In this document: one piece after another, positions 44,100 through 51,486 of the stretch
How positions within the stretch are numbered: position 1 is the stretch's first letter
Layout of the letters: the number at the start of each line of letters is the position of its first letter
Source: Halorussus caseinilyticus
Lineage (GTDB): Archaea; Halobacteriota; Halobacteria; Halobacteriales; Haladaptataceae
Direction of reading: 5' to 3'
NCBI RefSeq assembly: GCF_029338395.1
Contig: NZ_CP119809.1
Span: 2,852,001 to 2,916,000 of the forward strand
DNA: 64,000 nt
Position numbers and translations under genes: made by a program
Notes under the pieces: generated by a model
Seen by the model: only the letters and a program-made list of their open reading frames with translations
What the model was told of the DNA's origin: nothing
Database searches by the model: none

Positions 44100-44289
44100 T
44101 TAGTAAAGCGGCTCGACCACGACGAGTTCGGGGACCTTCGCGCGACCCTCGGCGGTCAGGTTCACGATGCCGTGGTCCGCGAGCGTCTGCAAATCGCGCG
44201 AGACGTTCCCGGTGGCCTGCGCTGGTCAGCGCGTCGGCGAGCATCTCGCGACGCTGAACTTCGGCGGGAACGTCTTCTGTCTCGGCCAT
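44100..44289 (-). pseudogene. Frameshifted, shortened HTH transcription regulator
   Basis: From ATG 44289 the frame starts MAETEDVPAEVQRREMLADA. In a second frame, one base shifted after about residue 25, it continues QATGNVSRDLQTLADHGIVN and ends EGRAKVPELVVVEPLY with TAA at 44100-44102. The second part is the recognition helix and wing of the HVO_A0114-type/MarR-like haloarchaeal regulators (G-N-V-S-R-D-L). The expected middle of about 40 residues is missing. It sits directly upstream of the tandem PiT genes. Confidence 0.6.
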
Positions 44290-44408
44290 ATTCTACCTAT
44301 TATTTTTGTCAGTTTTAGCAAAGGTGTGCATATCCAGTTTCGAATCGAAGCCCGGCAAATGGTACTGACGGAGAAAGGGTTATCCCCCCGGCACGAGTTT
44401 TCGTATCC

Positions 44409-45995
44409 ATGAAAGTCCTCGTAACGGACCCCATCGCCGACGCAGGGTTAGACCGACTTCGGGACGCGGGCCACGAAGTCGAAACCGCCTACGACGTAGA
44501 GGGTGACGCGCTCCTCTCGGCCGTCTCGGACGCGAACGGTCTCATCGTCCGGTCGGGAACCGACGTGTCCGAGGAAGTCTTCGAGGCCGCGACGGACCTC
44601 GTAATCGTGGGCCGGGCGGGTATCGGCGTGGACAACATCGACATCGAATCGGCGACCGAACACGGCGTCATCGTCGCCAACGCGCCGGAGGGCAACGTCC
44701 GTGCCGCGGCCGAACACACCGTCGCCATGGCGTTCGCCGCCGCGCGGTCGATTCCGCAGGCCCACGTCCGCCTGAAGGACGGCGAGTGGGCGAAGGGCGA
44801 CTACCTCGGGACGGAAGTCAACGCCAAGACCCTCGGCGTCGTCGGACTCGGCCGCGTGGGTCAGGAAGTCGCCAAGAAACTCGACTCGCTGGGCATGGAA
44901 CTCGTCGCCTACGACCCCTACATCAGCGAGGACCGCGCCAAGCAACTCGGCGCGGAACTGGTGGACTTGGACGAGTGTCTCGACCGCGCGGACTTCCTGA
45001 CGGTCCACACGCCGCTGACTCCCGAGACGGAAGGTCTCATCAGCGACGAGGAACTCGCCCAGATGGAGGGCGGCTATCTGGTCAACTGCGCCCGCGGCGG
45101 CGTCGTGGACGAGGACGCACTCGCGGCGGCAGTCGAGGACGGCGTTCTCGCCGGTGCCGCGGTGGACGTGTTCGCCGACGAACCCGTCTCGCCGGACAAC
45201 CCGCTTCTCTCGGTTGACGACGTGGTGGTCACGCCCCACCTCGGCGCGAGTACCGAGGCCGCACAGGAGAACGTCGCCACCAGCACCGCCGACCAAGTGG
45301 TCGCGGCGTTCGAAGAGGAACCCGTCGTCAACGCGCTCAACGCCCCGTCCATCGACGAGAGCGCCTTCCCCCGCGTGGAACCGTACATCGGACTCGCCGA
45401 GACCGCGGGCAAAATCGCCACGCAACTGCTGGACGAGCGCATCTCGTCCATCGAGGTCCACTACGAGGGCGACATCGCCGACGAGGACGTGGAACTCGTG
45501 ACTGCGAGCGCCCAGAAGGGCGTGTTCCAACCGCTGGAGTGGCAGGTCAACGCGGTCAACGCGCCCCAAATCGCCGAGGACCGCGGCGTCGAAGTCACCG
45601 AGTCGAAGACCCGCCAGACCGAGGACTTCCAGAGCCTCGTGCGCGTGACCGTCTCGGGCGACGACGAGTCCATCAGCGTCGAAGGAACGCTGTTCGCGGG
45701 CGACGACCCGCGCATCGTCCGCGTGGACGACTACCGCATCGACGCCATCCCCCACGGCCACATGCTGGTCGCCCGCAACGAGGACGCGCCGGGCGTCATC
45801 GGGTTCATCGGGACCACGCTCGGCGACCACGGCGTCAACATCGCGGGGATGTTCAACGCCCGCGAGGCCATCGGCGGCGAGGCGCTGACGGTGTACACCC
45901 TCGACGCGCAGGTCCCCGACGAGGCCAAGCAGGCGGTGGAGAACGACGACCGCATCATCGAAGCGCGCTACATCGAGTTGAACGGCGCGGAGTAG
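44409..45995 (+). CDS. serA: D-3-phosphoglycerate dehydrogenase
   Basis: A 528-residue enzyme catalysing the first step of serine synthesis. The NAD-binding motif is GVVGLGRVGQEVAKKL. Catalytic Arg is in NCARGGVVDE, Glu in VFADEPV and His in VTPHLGAST. The long-form ASB domain (IGLAETAGKIATQLL...) and a C-terminal ACT domain (GHMLVARNEDAPGVIGFIGT) follow, where serine may bind for feedback control. The start is ATG 44409. Length matches archaeal long-type SerA. Confidence 0.97.
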   Translation: MKVLVTDPIADAGLDRLRDAGHEVETAYDVEGDALLSAVSDANGLIVRSGTDVSEEVFEAATDLVIVGRAGIGVDNIDIESATEHGVIVANAPEGNVRAAAEHTVAMAFAAARSIPQAHVRLKDGEWAKGDYLGTEVNAKTLGVVGLGRVGQEVAKKLDSLGMELVAYDPYISEDRAKQLGAELVDLDECLDRADFLTVHTPLTPETEGLISDEELAQMEGGYLVNCARGGVVDEDALAAAVEDGVLAGAAVDVFADEPVSPDNPLLSVDDVVVTPHLGASTEAAQENVATSTADQVVAAFEEEPVVNALNAPSIDESAFPRVEPYIGLAETAGKIATQLLDERISSIEVHYEGDIADEDVELVTASAQKGVFQPLEWQVNAVNAPQIAEDRGVEVTESKTRQTEDFQSLVRVTVSGDDESISVEGTLFAGDDPRIVRVDDYRIDAIPHGHMLVARNEDAPGVIGFIGTTLGDHGVNIAGMFNAREAIGGEALTVYTLDAQVPDEAKQAVENDDRIIEARYIELNGAE

Positions 45996-46116
45996 CGCAG
46001 ATATACAGAATTTTTGAAGTCGTTTCGGAATGGGTCAGTAGTGACTTCTTGGGTTACTTCGGGTAGTCAGCCGATAGAACACGCTCGACTACGGAAGTAC
46101 GTCGGATAGAAATCCG

Positions 46117-46195
46117 GCACGGCGCTGCAACGCCGCGCTACCGATGCTCTGGGAAATCTCTCCGCACTGCTGACTGGAGTATCCCAGCCTTCGCT
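46117..46195. ncRNA. Candidate structured RNA or regulatory element, copy 1
   Basis: It contains the hairpin CGGCGCTGCAACGCCG, then TGCTCTGGGAAATCTC, CTGCTGA and CAGCCTTCG in this order. The same blocks in the same order form copy 2 about 170 nt on. The strand of transcription is not known. Read on the minus strand, a TTATTTAACTG box lies about 20-30 nt before CGAAGGCTG. Confidence 0.35.
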
Positions 46196-46287
46196 CAACT
46201 CTAGCAGTCGGCAGTTAAATAACTCTGACGATTGTGACGCAAGTGGATATATAGTCATTTAAACCCACCACTGTCGAACTTCGATTT

Positions 46288-46381
46288 GCGCGGCGCTGCA
46301 ACGCCGCGTGTGATGAAATGTGCTTTGGGAAATATCGACACTCTCGACGCTGCTGATAGTTATCGGAGTCCTCAGCCTTCG
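46288..46381. ncRNA. Candidate structured RNA or regulatory element, copy 2
   Basis: It shares with copy 1 the hairpin GCGGCGCTGCAACGCCGC, TGCTTTGGGAAATATC, GCTGCTGA and CAGCCTTCG, with variable spacers. A TTTAAA box near 46257-46263 lies before it on the plus strand. Conservation of discrete blocks with variable spacers suits structure more than coding. Confidence 0.35.
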
Positions 46382-46444
46382 GTTCGTGCCGAAACGTTGG
46401 GACCGAGTTGACCTGAAGGTCGGGCTTTCGGGCCTGCGCCTGTC

Positions 46445-46494
46445 GGCGGAAGACACGCCCGACGACTCCTCGTAGGAGTCTCGGCACTTCCGCC
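46445..46494. other. Long GC-rich stem-loop
   Basis: GGCGGAAG (46445-46452) pairs with CTTCCGCC (46487-46494). Inside, GACTCCT and AGGAGTC pair around CGT. It lies 85 nt before the second htpX and could end a transcript from the element pair. Confidence 0.45.
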
Positions 46495-46579
46495 CGGTCG
46501 GTTTCTGGCGCTATCCACGCACCGACGAGCCTTCTGCACAACCACCGCTTATTAGTGGCGTCACTGTCCAAGCCCGGAC

Positions 46580-47404
46580 ATGAGAAATCTCGGACTCAAG
46601 GCTCGAATGGCGGTCGTCGGGTCGATGCTGTTCGCGTTCTACGCGGTGGCCGCCGTCGCGGCGATGGGAATCTTCGGCTTCCCGCCGGTCCTCGTCGCGC
46701 TCGGGAGCGTCGCCTTCGTCGGCGTCCAGTACAAAATCGGCAAGTGGGCCGCGCTCCGGAGCGTCGGCGCGGAGGAGATGCCAGAAGACCGCTTCCCCGA
46801 AATCCACCGACAGGTCGAGTCGCTGTCGAAGGACATGGGCATCGACAAGCCCCGCCTGATGGTGGCCCGGATGGGCGTGCCCAACGCCTTCGCGGTCGGT
46901 CGGAAGGGCGCGGGGACCGTCGTCGTCTCCGAGGAGTTACTTCAGATGCTCGACAGTCGCGAGGTCGAGGGCGTCCTCGCGCACGAACTCGCCCACATCC
47001 GGAACCGCGACGTGGTGATGATGGTCCTCGGGCAGGGCGTGGCCTCCATCGTCGCCATCGTCGCTCAGTGGGTGGTCCTGCTGACCGGCGACAACGACCT
47101 CGCCGACTTCTTCCTCGCCATCGTCGTGGGCCAGATTACCCAGATGCTCGTGATGGTGTTCGTCTTCGCCATCTCGCGTTACCGCGAATACGTCGCCGAC
47201 CGCGACGCCGCCGCGGAAATCGGCAGTGGCGAACCGCTGGCCCGCGCACTCGAAAAGATTAGCCGCGGGAGCGAACGCGCCCGCGAGTCCAAAATCGACG
47301 CCGAGACGAGCGCACTGTGCATCTTCGGCGAGGGGACCGGTCTCGCGCGACTGTTCGCCAGTCACCCGCCGGTCGAGAAGCGAATCGAGCGCCTGCGTAA
47401 CTGA
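46580..47404 (+). CDS. htpX: M48-family zinc metalloprotease HtpX, second copy
   Basis: A 274-residue protein. Two N-terminal spans (about 8-50) precede catalytic HELAH at 135-139 (GVLAHELAHIRNRD). Two further spans follow, then the third ligand in RYREYVADRDAA. The C-terminal FASHPPVEKRIERLR is conserved. It differs from the copy at 13748 by a shorter last loop and no DIREQS-type insert. It probably degrades membrane proteins under stress. The start is ATG 46580, with a CTTATTAG TATA-like box about 30 nt upstream. Confidence 0.92.
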   Translation: MRNLGLKARMAVVGSMLFAFYAVAAVAAMGIFGFPPVLVALGSVAFVGVQYKIGKWAALRSVGAEEMPEDRFPEIHRQVESLSKDMGIDKPRLMVARMGVPNAFAVGRKGAGTVVVSEELLQMLDSREVEGVLAHELAHIRNRDVVMMVLGQGVASIVAIVAQWVVLLTGDNDLADFFLAIVVGQITQMLVMVFVFAISRYREYVADRDAAAEIGSGEPLARALEKISRGSERARESKIDAETSALCIFGEGTGLARLFASHPPVEKRIERLRN

Positions 47405-47414
47405 GAGATAGCTG

Positions 47415-47642
47415 ATGGACCTCAGAACCCTCCTCGCGGCCGTTCTCGGCATCGGTCTCGGTCTGTTCTGCCTCGCGTACCCCGAGGCGGTCGTCCGGAT
47501 GCACACCGCGGGTAGGCGGCCGACCGGTCGCGGCGGCGAGTACGGAACGGAGTCGGTCGCGGGTCGGTGGCGGCGACTGGTGCGGGTCGTCGGAGTCGCG
47601 CTCGTCGCTGTGGGTCTGTACTTCAGTGTGGGTCTGTTCTGA
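47415..47642 (+). CDS. 75-residue two-span membrane protein
   Basis: It starts at ATG 47415, 10 nt after the HtpX stop, so it is probably co-transcribed. Hydrophobic helices occupy about 3-24 and 56-74. Between them is a basic, glycine-rich loop (RRPTGRGGEYGTESVAGRWRR). No motif. It may assist the protease; that rests only on position. Confidence 0.6.
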   Translation: MDLRTLLAAVLGIGLGLFCLAYPEAVVRMHTAGRRPTGRGGEYGTESVAGRWRRLVRVVGVALVAVGLYFSVGLF

Positions 47643-47775
47643 TAGGAAGGCTTCAGAACGCGCTGTTGGCTAATCGTTCCCCGCGAGTATGTGATAACTG
47701 CGAAGAACGTGATTTCCCCATTTCCACCCCCTGTGCCCAGAAAGAAATAATATTGTGTGTTTAAGAATTGAAATT

Positions 47776-47790
47776 AATTCCTAAGGAATT
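47776..47790. terminator. AT-rich palindrome
   Basis: AATTCCTAAGGAATT is a perfect 15-nt palindrome in a T-rich stretch between the end of the 47415 gene and the end of the decayed toxin gene. Similar palindromes occur near 24371 and 39134. Confidence 0.4.
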
Positions 47791-47832
47791 ATTTAATTGT
47801 TCCTGGGTCGCTGGCAGGGAGATTGGAGTAAC

Positions 47833-48093
47833 TCATAGGTTGAGGCCGAAGTTCCGAGCGGCCGCTTTTGCGATGCGGTCGGTCGCGTCCGTCGTCAAAC
47901 TCCCCTGCGGCGCGGCGATTCTATCGTGTTTTCTCGTGAACGCGAACTACGGTGATGCGTGAGATTGGTCGTCCATCTGAAACGGTCTCGAAGAGTCGCT
48001 GACGACGACGAACAGGCGCTTCTTGTCATCCTTGAACGGTGCTTTGTGCCAGACTACGTCTCCTCGCTGAAACGGCGAATCTCCGATTGCCAT
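47833..48093 (-). pseudogene. Decayed PemK/MazF-like toxin gene
   Basis: From ATG 48093 the frame reads MAIGDSPFQRGDVVWHKAPF and FVVVSDSSRPFQ, the N-terminal SH3-like core of PemK/MazF RNases. It stops at TAG 47947-47949. The same frame continues for 37 codons after the stop (RKHDRIAAPQGSLTTDATDR, then IAKAAARNFG), resembling the C-terminal helix of such toxins, so the middle is also shortened. It follows a 44-residue ORF by 5 nt, the usual antitoxin position. Not expected to be active. Confidence 0.6.
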
Positions 48094-48098
48094 CGTTT

Positions 48099-48233
48099 TT
48101 ACTCGTCTCGCATCTCGCGCGGGTCAACCGCATTCTCCATCGCCGACTCGAAGTCCGCTTCGCCGTATCGCGCTTCCATCATCTCGTAGGCGTCGAAGCC
48201 AAAAATGACATTCCTCGTACCACTTGTACACAT
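48099..48233 (-). CDS. Putative antitoxin remnant of the PemK/MazF-like locus
   Basis: 44 residues from ATG 48233, ending 5 nt before the decayed toxin. The C-terminal part (FDAYEMMEARYGEADFESAM, then ENAVDPREMRDE) is acidic and helical, as expected for an antitoxin tail that neutralises the toxin. The N-terminal DNA-binding part is short or lost. An inverted arrangement of TTGTACATG and CATGTGTACAAG just upstream (about 48223-48260) could have been its autoregulatory operator. Assignment is by position. Confidence 0.4.
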   Translation of the reverse strand: MCTSGTRNVIFGFDAYEMMEARYGEADFESAMENAVDPREMRDE

Positions 48234-48330
48234 GAACACGGCTGTCACGCATGTACAATCTATAGGACCAGTATGCCGACGCCCCTGCCGCAAAAGCCGG
48301 ACTCAAATACCTTCACGCCCTCGCTCCGGT

Positions 48331-49559
48331 GTGTCCCACGGCCGCGCCGAGACCGACGCCGACGAGTCGAGCGAGCGCCTGCTGACCGGTTACTCCGGTC
48401 GCCTCCTACTCGCCGTCTCGCTCGGGTGGGCCGCCATCCAGACCGGCCGTCTCGTCCTCTCGCCGCTTTTGCCGACCGTGATGGACGACCTCGCTATCAC
48501 CGAGTTTCAGGCGGGAATGGCGTTCACGACGCTGTGGGGGTTGTACGCGCTCGGCCAGTACCCGAGCGGCCGACTCTCGGACAACCTGACCCGCAAGACG
48601 CTTCTCGTCGCCGGTCTCTCGCTGGTCGTCGCCGGGTTCGTCGCCCTCGCCAGCGCCCCGAACTACCCGCTGTTTCTGGTCGGCGCGGCCGTCGTCGGCA
48701 CCGGCGCGGGCCTGTACCCGACCCCGGCGCGGGCGCTGGTCTCGGACCTGTTCGTGGCCCGGCGCGGGCAGGCGTTCGGTCTCCACACCGCGTCGGGCGA
48801 CGTGGGCGGTGCAGTCGCGGCGGGTCTCGCGCTCGCGGCGCTCGCGCTCGCCGGGTGGCGGTCGGCCTACGCGCCGGTCGTCGCCGTCCTCGCGGGGTGG
48901 CGCTCGCGCTCCACGTCTGGAGTCGAGAGCGGTACGTCCGGCCCGAAACGAACCGCGAGACGCTCGCCGCCGGACTCGCCGACGCCAGAGCGACCGCAGG
49001 TCGGCTCTGGAAGAATCCCCGGATGCGGTGGCTCCTGTTGGCCTACGCGCTGTACGCCTTCACGTGGCAGAGCGCGACCGGGTTCCTGCCGACGTTCCTC
49101 CGGGCGTCGAAGGGGTTTCCCGCGGGTCTCGCCAGCGGCGGATTCGCCGCCCTGTTCGTGGTCGGCGCGGCGGTCAAACCCGTCGCGGGGTCGCTCGGCG
49201 ACCGATTCCCGCGGGCCGGGGTCGCCGCGGGCGCGCTGGTCGTCGCGGCGCTGGCGCTCGCCGGTCTGCTCGCCGCCTCCGGAACGCTCGCGGTCGGTGC
49301 CGCCGTCGTCGTCTTCGCGGCCGGACTCATGGCCTACCCGCCGGTGATGCAGGCGCTTCTGATGGACACGTTCCCGGACGGGAGCATGGGCGGGGACCTC
49401 GGCGCGACCCGAACGGTCTACCTCGGTCTCGGGAGTCTCGGACCGAGTTACGTCGGGTTCGTCGCGGGCCGGGTCTCCTACGCCGCGGCGTTCGCTGGCC
49501 TGTTGGTCGGTCTGCTCGTGAGCGCGGCAATCGTCGTCGGACTGGCGCGGAGCGGCTGA
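48331..49559 (+). pseudogene. MFS transporter with a single frameshift
   Basis: The GTG start at 48331 opens a frame with good MFS features: GRLLLAVSLGWAAIQTGRLV, the loop 2-3 motif GRLSDNLTRKTLL, and spans to about residue 190. At 48894-48897 (GGGG) the coding potential moves to the next frame, which reads GVALALHVWSRERYV and continues six more spans to 49559 (MRWLLLAYALYAFTWQSATG...). One extra G would restore a 409-residue 12-span transporter. It could be a recent mutation or a homopolymer error. Substrate unknown. Confidence 0.8.
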
Positions 49560-49620
49560 ATCGGTCGCACCTCTACGGGAATAGAAGGATATTTTTATCG
49601 TCAATATATCCTATCGGATT

Positions 49621-50012
49621 ATGGGTGCTGATGGGCCGTCAAATGAAGACGGGCAGTCTCCGGGAACAGCATCTTCGCAAGGTCGTCCTTACCGTCATCT
49701 CTCCCACCGAAAAGAAAACGATACGGTAGAGCGCGACACGCGCGTCAACAGGTTGAATACTATTCAGAATCAGGCACAGCGAACGCTTGACCAGCAAGTG
49801 CGTTGGATTCGAGCGATTGATAGAAAGTCGATGCGAATCCTCCGATTCAATTTTATCATTATTGGACTATTGCTCACTGGATTCTCTATCGTTACCGACT
49901 TCGGAACTTCCGGAAATGTTGGGAGTGAACGAATCCAATCGACTTCACACGTCGATGACGCGTCTGACGCGCGAACGACGGCGTTTCGACTGGAGGTTAT
50001 TTCGACTGGCGA
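49621..50012 (+). pseudogene. 3'-truncated haloarchaeal membrane protein
   Basis: The ATG 49621 frame encodes a polar N-terminus (MGADGPSNEDGQSPGTASSQ) and then AQRTLDQQVRWIRAIDRKSM, RILRFN and one membrane helix (FIIIGLLLTGFSIV). Family members normally continue with one or two more spans. Here the frame soon becomes basic, and after 50013 it runs antisense through thrC, so the 3' end has been lost. A TATA-like box lies around 49588-49606. The remnant at 40476-40715 is from the same family. Confidence 0.5.
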
Positions 50013-51284
50013 CTACTGTCCGAGGTGTTCCAGCACGCCCTCGGTGTCGGCCGGGACCGGTTCGGGTTCGGCACCCGCCGACGCCGCGGCGTCGGGGTCC
50101 TTCAGCAGGTGGCCCGTCGTCAGGCAGACGACCTGCTCGTCGCTCCCGATTTCGCCCGACTCGCGCAACTTGCGGAGTCCGGCGACGGACGCCGCGCTCG
50201 CGGGTTCGACGCCCACGCCGTCGCGGGCGAGGGCTCGCTGGGCGTCGGTTATCTCCTCGTCGGACACCGCGACTGCGGTGCCGCCCGTCTCCCGGATGCC
50301 GGGCAGGGCCTTCGGCGCGTTGACCGGGTTGCCGATGCGGATTGCGGTCGCACGAGTCTCGACGCTCCCCCACCGGCGCACCTCGTCGTTGCCCTCCTCT
50401 ACGGCTTCGACCATCGGGGCCGCGCCCTCGGCCTGCACGCCGGTCAGGGTCGGCACCTCGTCGGGTTCGAGCGCACCGGCGGCGACCAACTCGCGGAACG
50501 CCTTGTAGAGCGCGCTGGTGTTGCCCGCGTTGCCGACCGGCAGGACGATGCGGTCGGGAAGGTCGCCCGTCCCCTCGCGGAACTGTTCCAAGATTTCGAG
50601 ACCGATGGTCTTCTGGCCCTCCAGTCGGAAAGGGTTGAGCGAGTTCAGCAGGTAGGCCTCCCCCCGGTCCGCGAGGTCCGAAACGATGTCGAGGCAGGCG
50701 TCGAAGTTGCCGTCTACCTCCAGAATCCGCGCGCCGTGGAGACTGGCCTGTGCGACTTTCCCCGCGGCGACCTTCCCTGCGGGGAGTAGTACTAGAACCT
50801 CTGTGCCCGCGCGCGCTCCGTAGCACGCGAGCGCGGCGCTCGTGTTGCCCGTGGACGCGCATGCGAGGCGACCGACACCCAGTCGCTCGGCGACCCGGAC
50901 ACCGACGGTCATCCCGCGGTCCTTGAAACTCCCGGTCGGGTTCATCCCCTCGTGTTTGACCCGCAAGTCGGCGACACCGACTTCTTCCTCGATGGTCGGG
51001 ACCGAGTACAGCGGCGTGTCGCCCTCGTCGATGCTCACGCCCGCGTCGAACGGCAGAGCGTCGGCGTACCGCCAGACGCCGCGTCCCTCCCCTTCGAAGT
51101 CCTCGAAGGTCGGGTGGTCGGCGTACCGGACCTCCAGCAGGCCGTCGCAGTCGGGACATCGGTAGCGAACCTCCTCGAAGGGCGCGCCGGTCCACTCGCA
51201 GTCGATGCAGGATAGCCAAACGCCGTCGTCGGCCGAGTCTGGGGGTGACTCGGTTCCGACGGCAGAAAGCGGTAGTTCGGTCAT
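50013..51284 (-). CDS. thrC: Threonine synthase
   Basis: A 423-residue PLP enzyme that turns O-phosphohomoserine into threonine. An N-terminal zinc-ribbon-like part (CIDC at 26-29, CPDC at 43-46) is common in archaeal ThrC. PLP binds Lys121 (NPTGSFKDRGM). The PLP phosphate loop is PVGNAGNTSALYKAF. The C-terminus is acidic. The start is ATG 51284. It is convergent with the truncated membrane protein, whose remnant frame overlaps it in antisense. Confidence 0.96.
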   Translation of the reverse strand: MTELPLSAVGTESPPDSADDGVWLSCIDCEWTGAPFEEVRYRCPDCDGLLEVRYADHPTFEDFEGEGRGVWRYADALPFDAGVSIDEGDTPLYSVPTIEEEVGVADLRVKHEGMNPTGSFKDRGMTVGVRVAERLGVGRLACASTGNTSAALACYGARAGTEVLVLLPAGKVAAGKVAQASLHGARILEVDGNFDACLDIVSDLADRGEAYLLNSLNPFRLEGQKTIGLEILEQFREGTGDLPDRIVLPVGNAGNTSALYKAFRELVAAGALEPDEVPTLTGVQAEGAAPMVEAVEEGNDEVRRWGSVETRATAIRIGNPVNAPKALPGIRETGGTAVAVSDEEITDAQRALARDGVGVEPASAASVAGLRKLRESGEIGSDEQVVCLTTGHLLKDPDAAASAGAEPEPVPADTEGVLEHLGQ

Positions 51285-51486
51285 CTGGTCGTTGGAAGGC
51301 GACGGAGGGGCAAAAAGGGCCGGGCGGTGGCAGATTTGTCCACGGCGACCGGCCGACGGTGGAACTTCGCCTCTCGGACGGTTTCGACGCTCCCGTCGGA
51401 GTAGGAACTACCGGACGAGCGTCGGGTCAGAAGGGAGTGCAACCGGGGCAGTGCCGACTCGGGCGATTCGTCTTCTTCGGGGGCGT

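Larger units (their letters stand above)
45996..46579. other. 584-nt gap with duplicated structured elements
   Basis: No protein gene is supported. Two related segments (46117-46195 and 46288-46381), a long stem-loop (46445-46494), TATA-like boxes (TTATTTAAC at about 46215-46223 and TATATA at 46250) and the promoter of the next gene are present. Confidence 0.65.

Noticed and set aside
46000-46580. tRNA or 7S RNA gene in the structured gap
   Set aside because: No T-loop GGTTCRANNCC pattern, no cloverleaf, and too short for SRP RNA.
50013-50508. Extension of the truncated membrane protein through thrC
   Set aside because: From 50013 on the frame is the antisense of thrC and has Ser/Pro/Arg-rich shadow composition.
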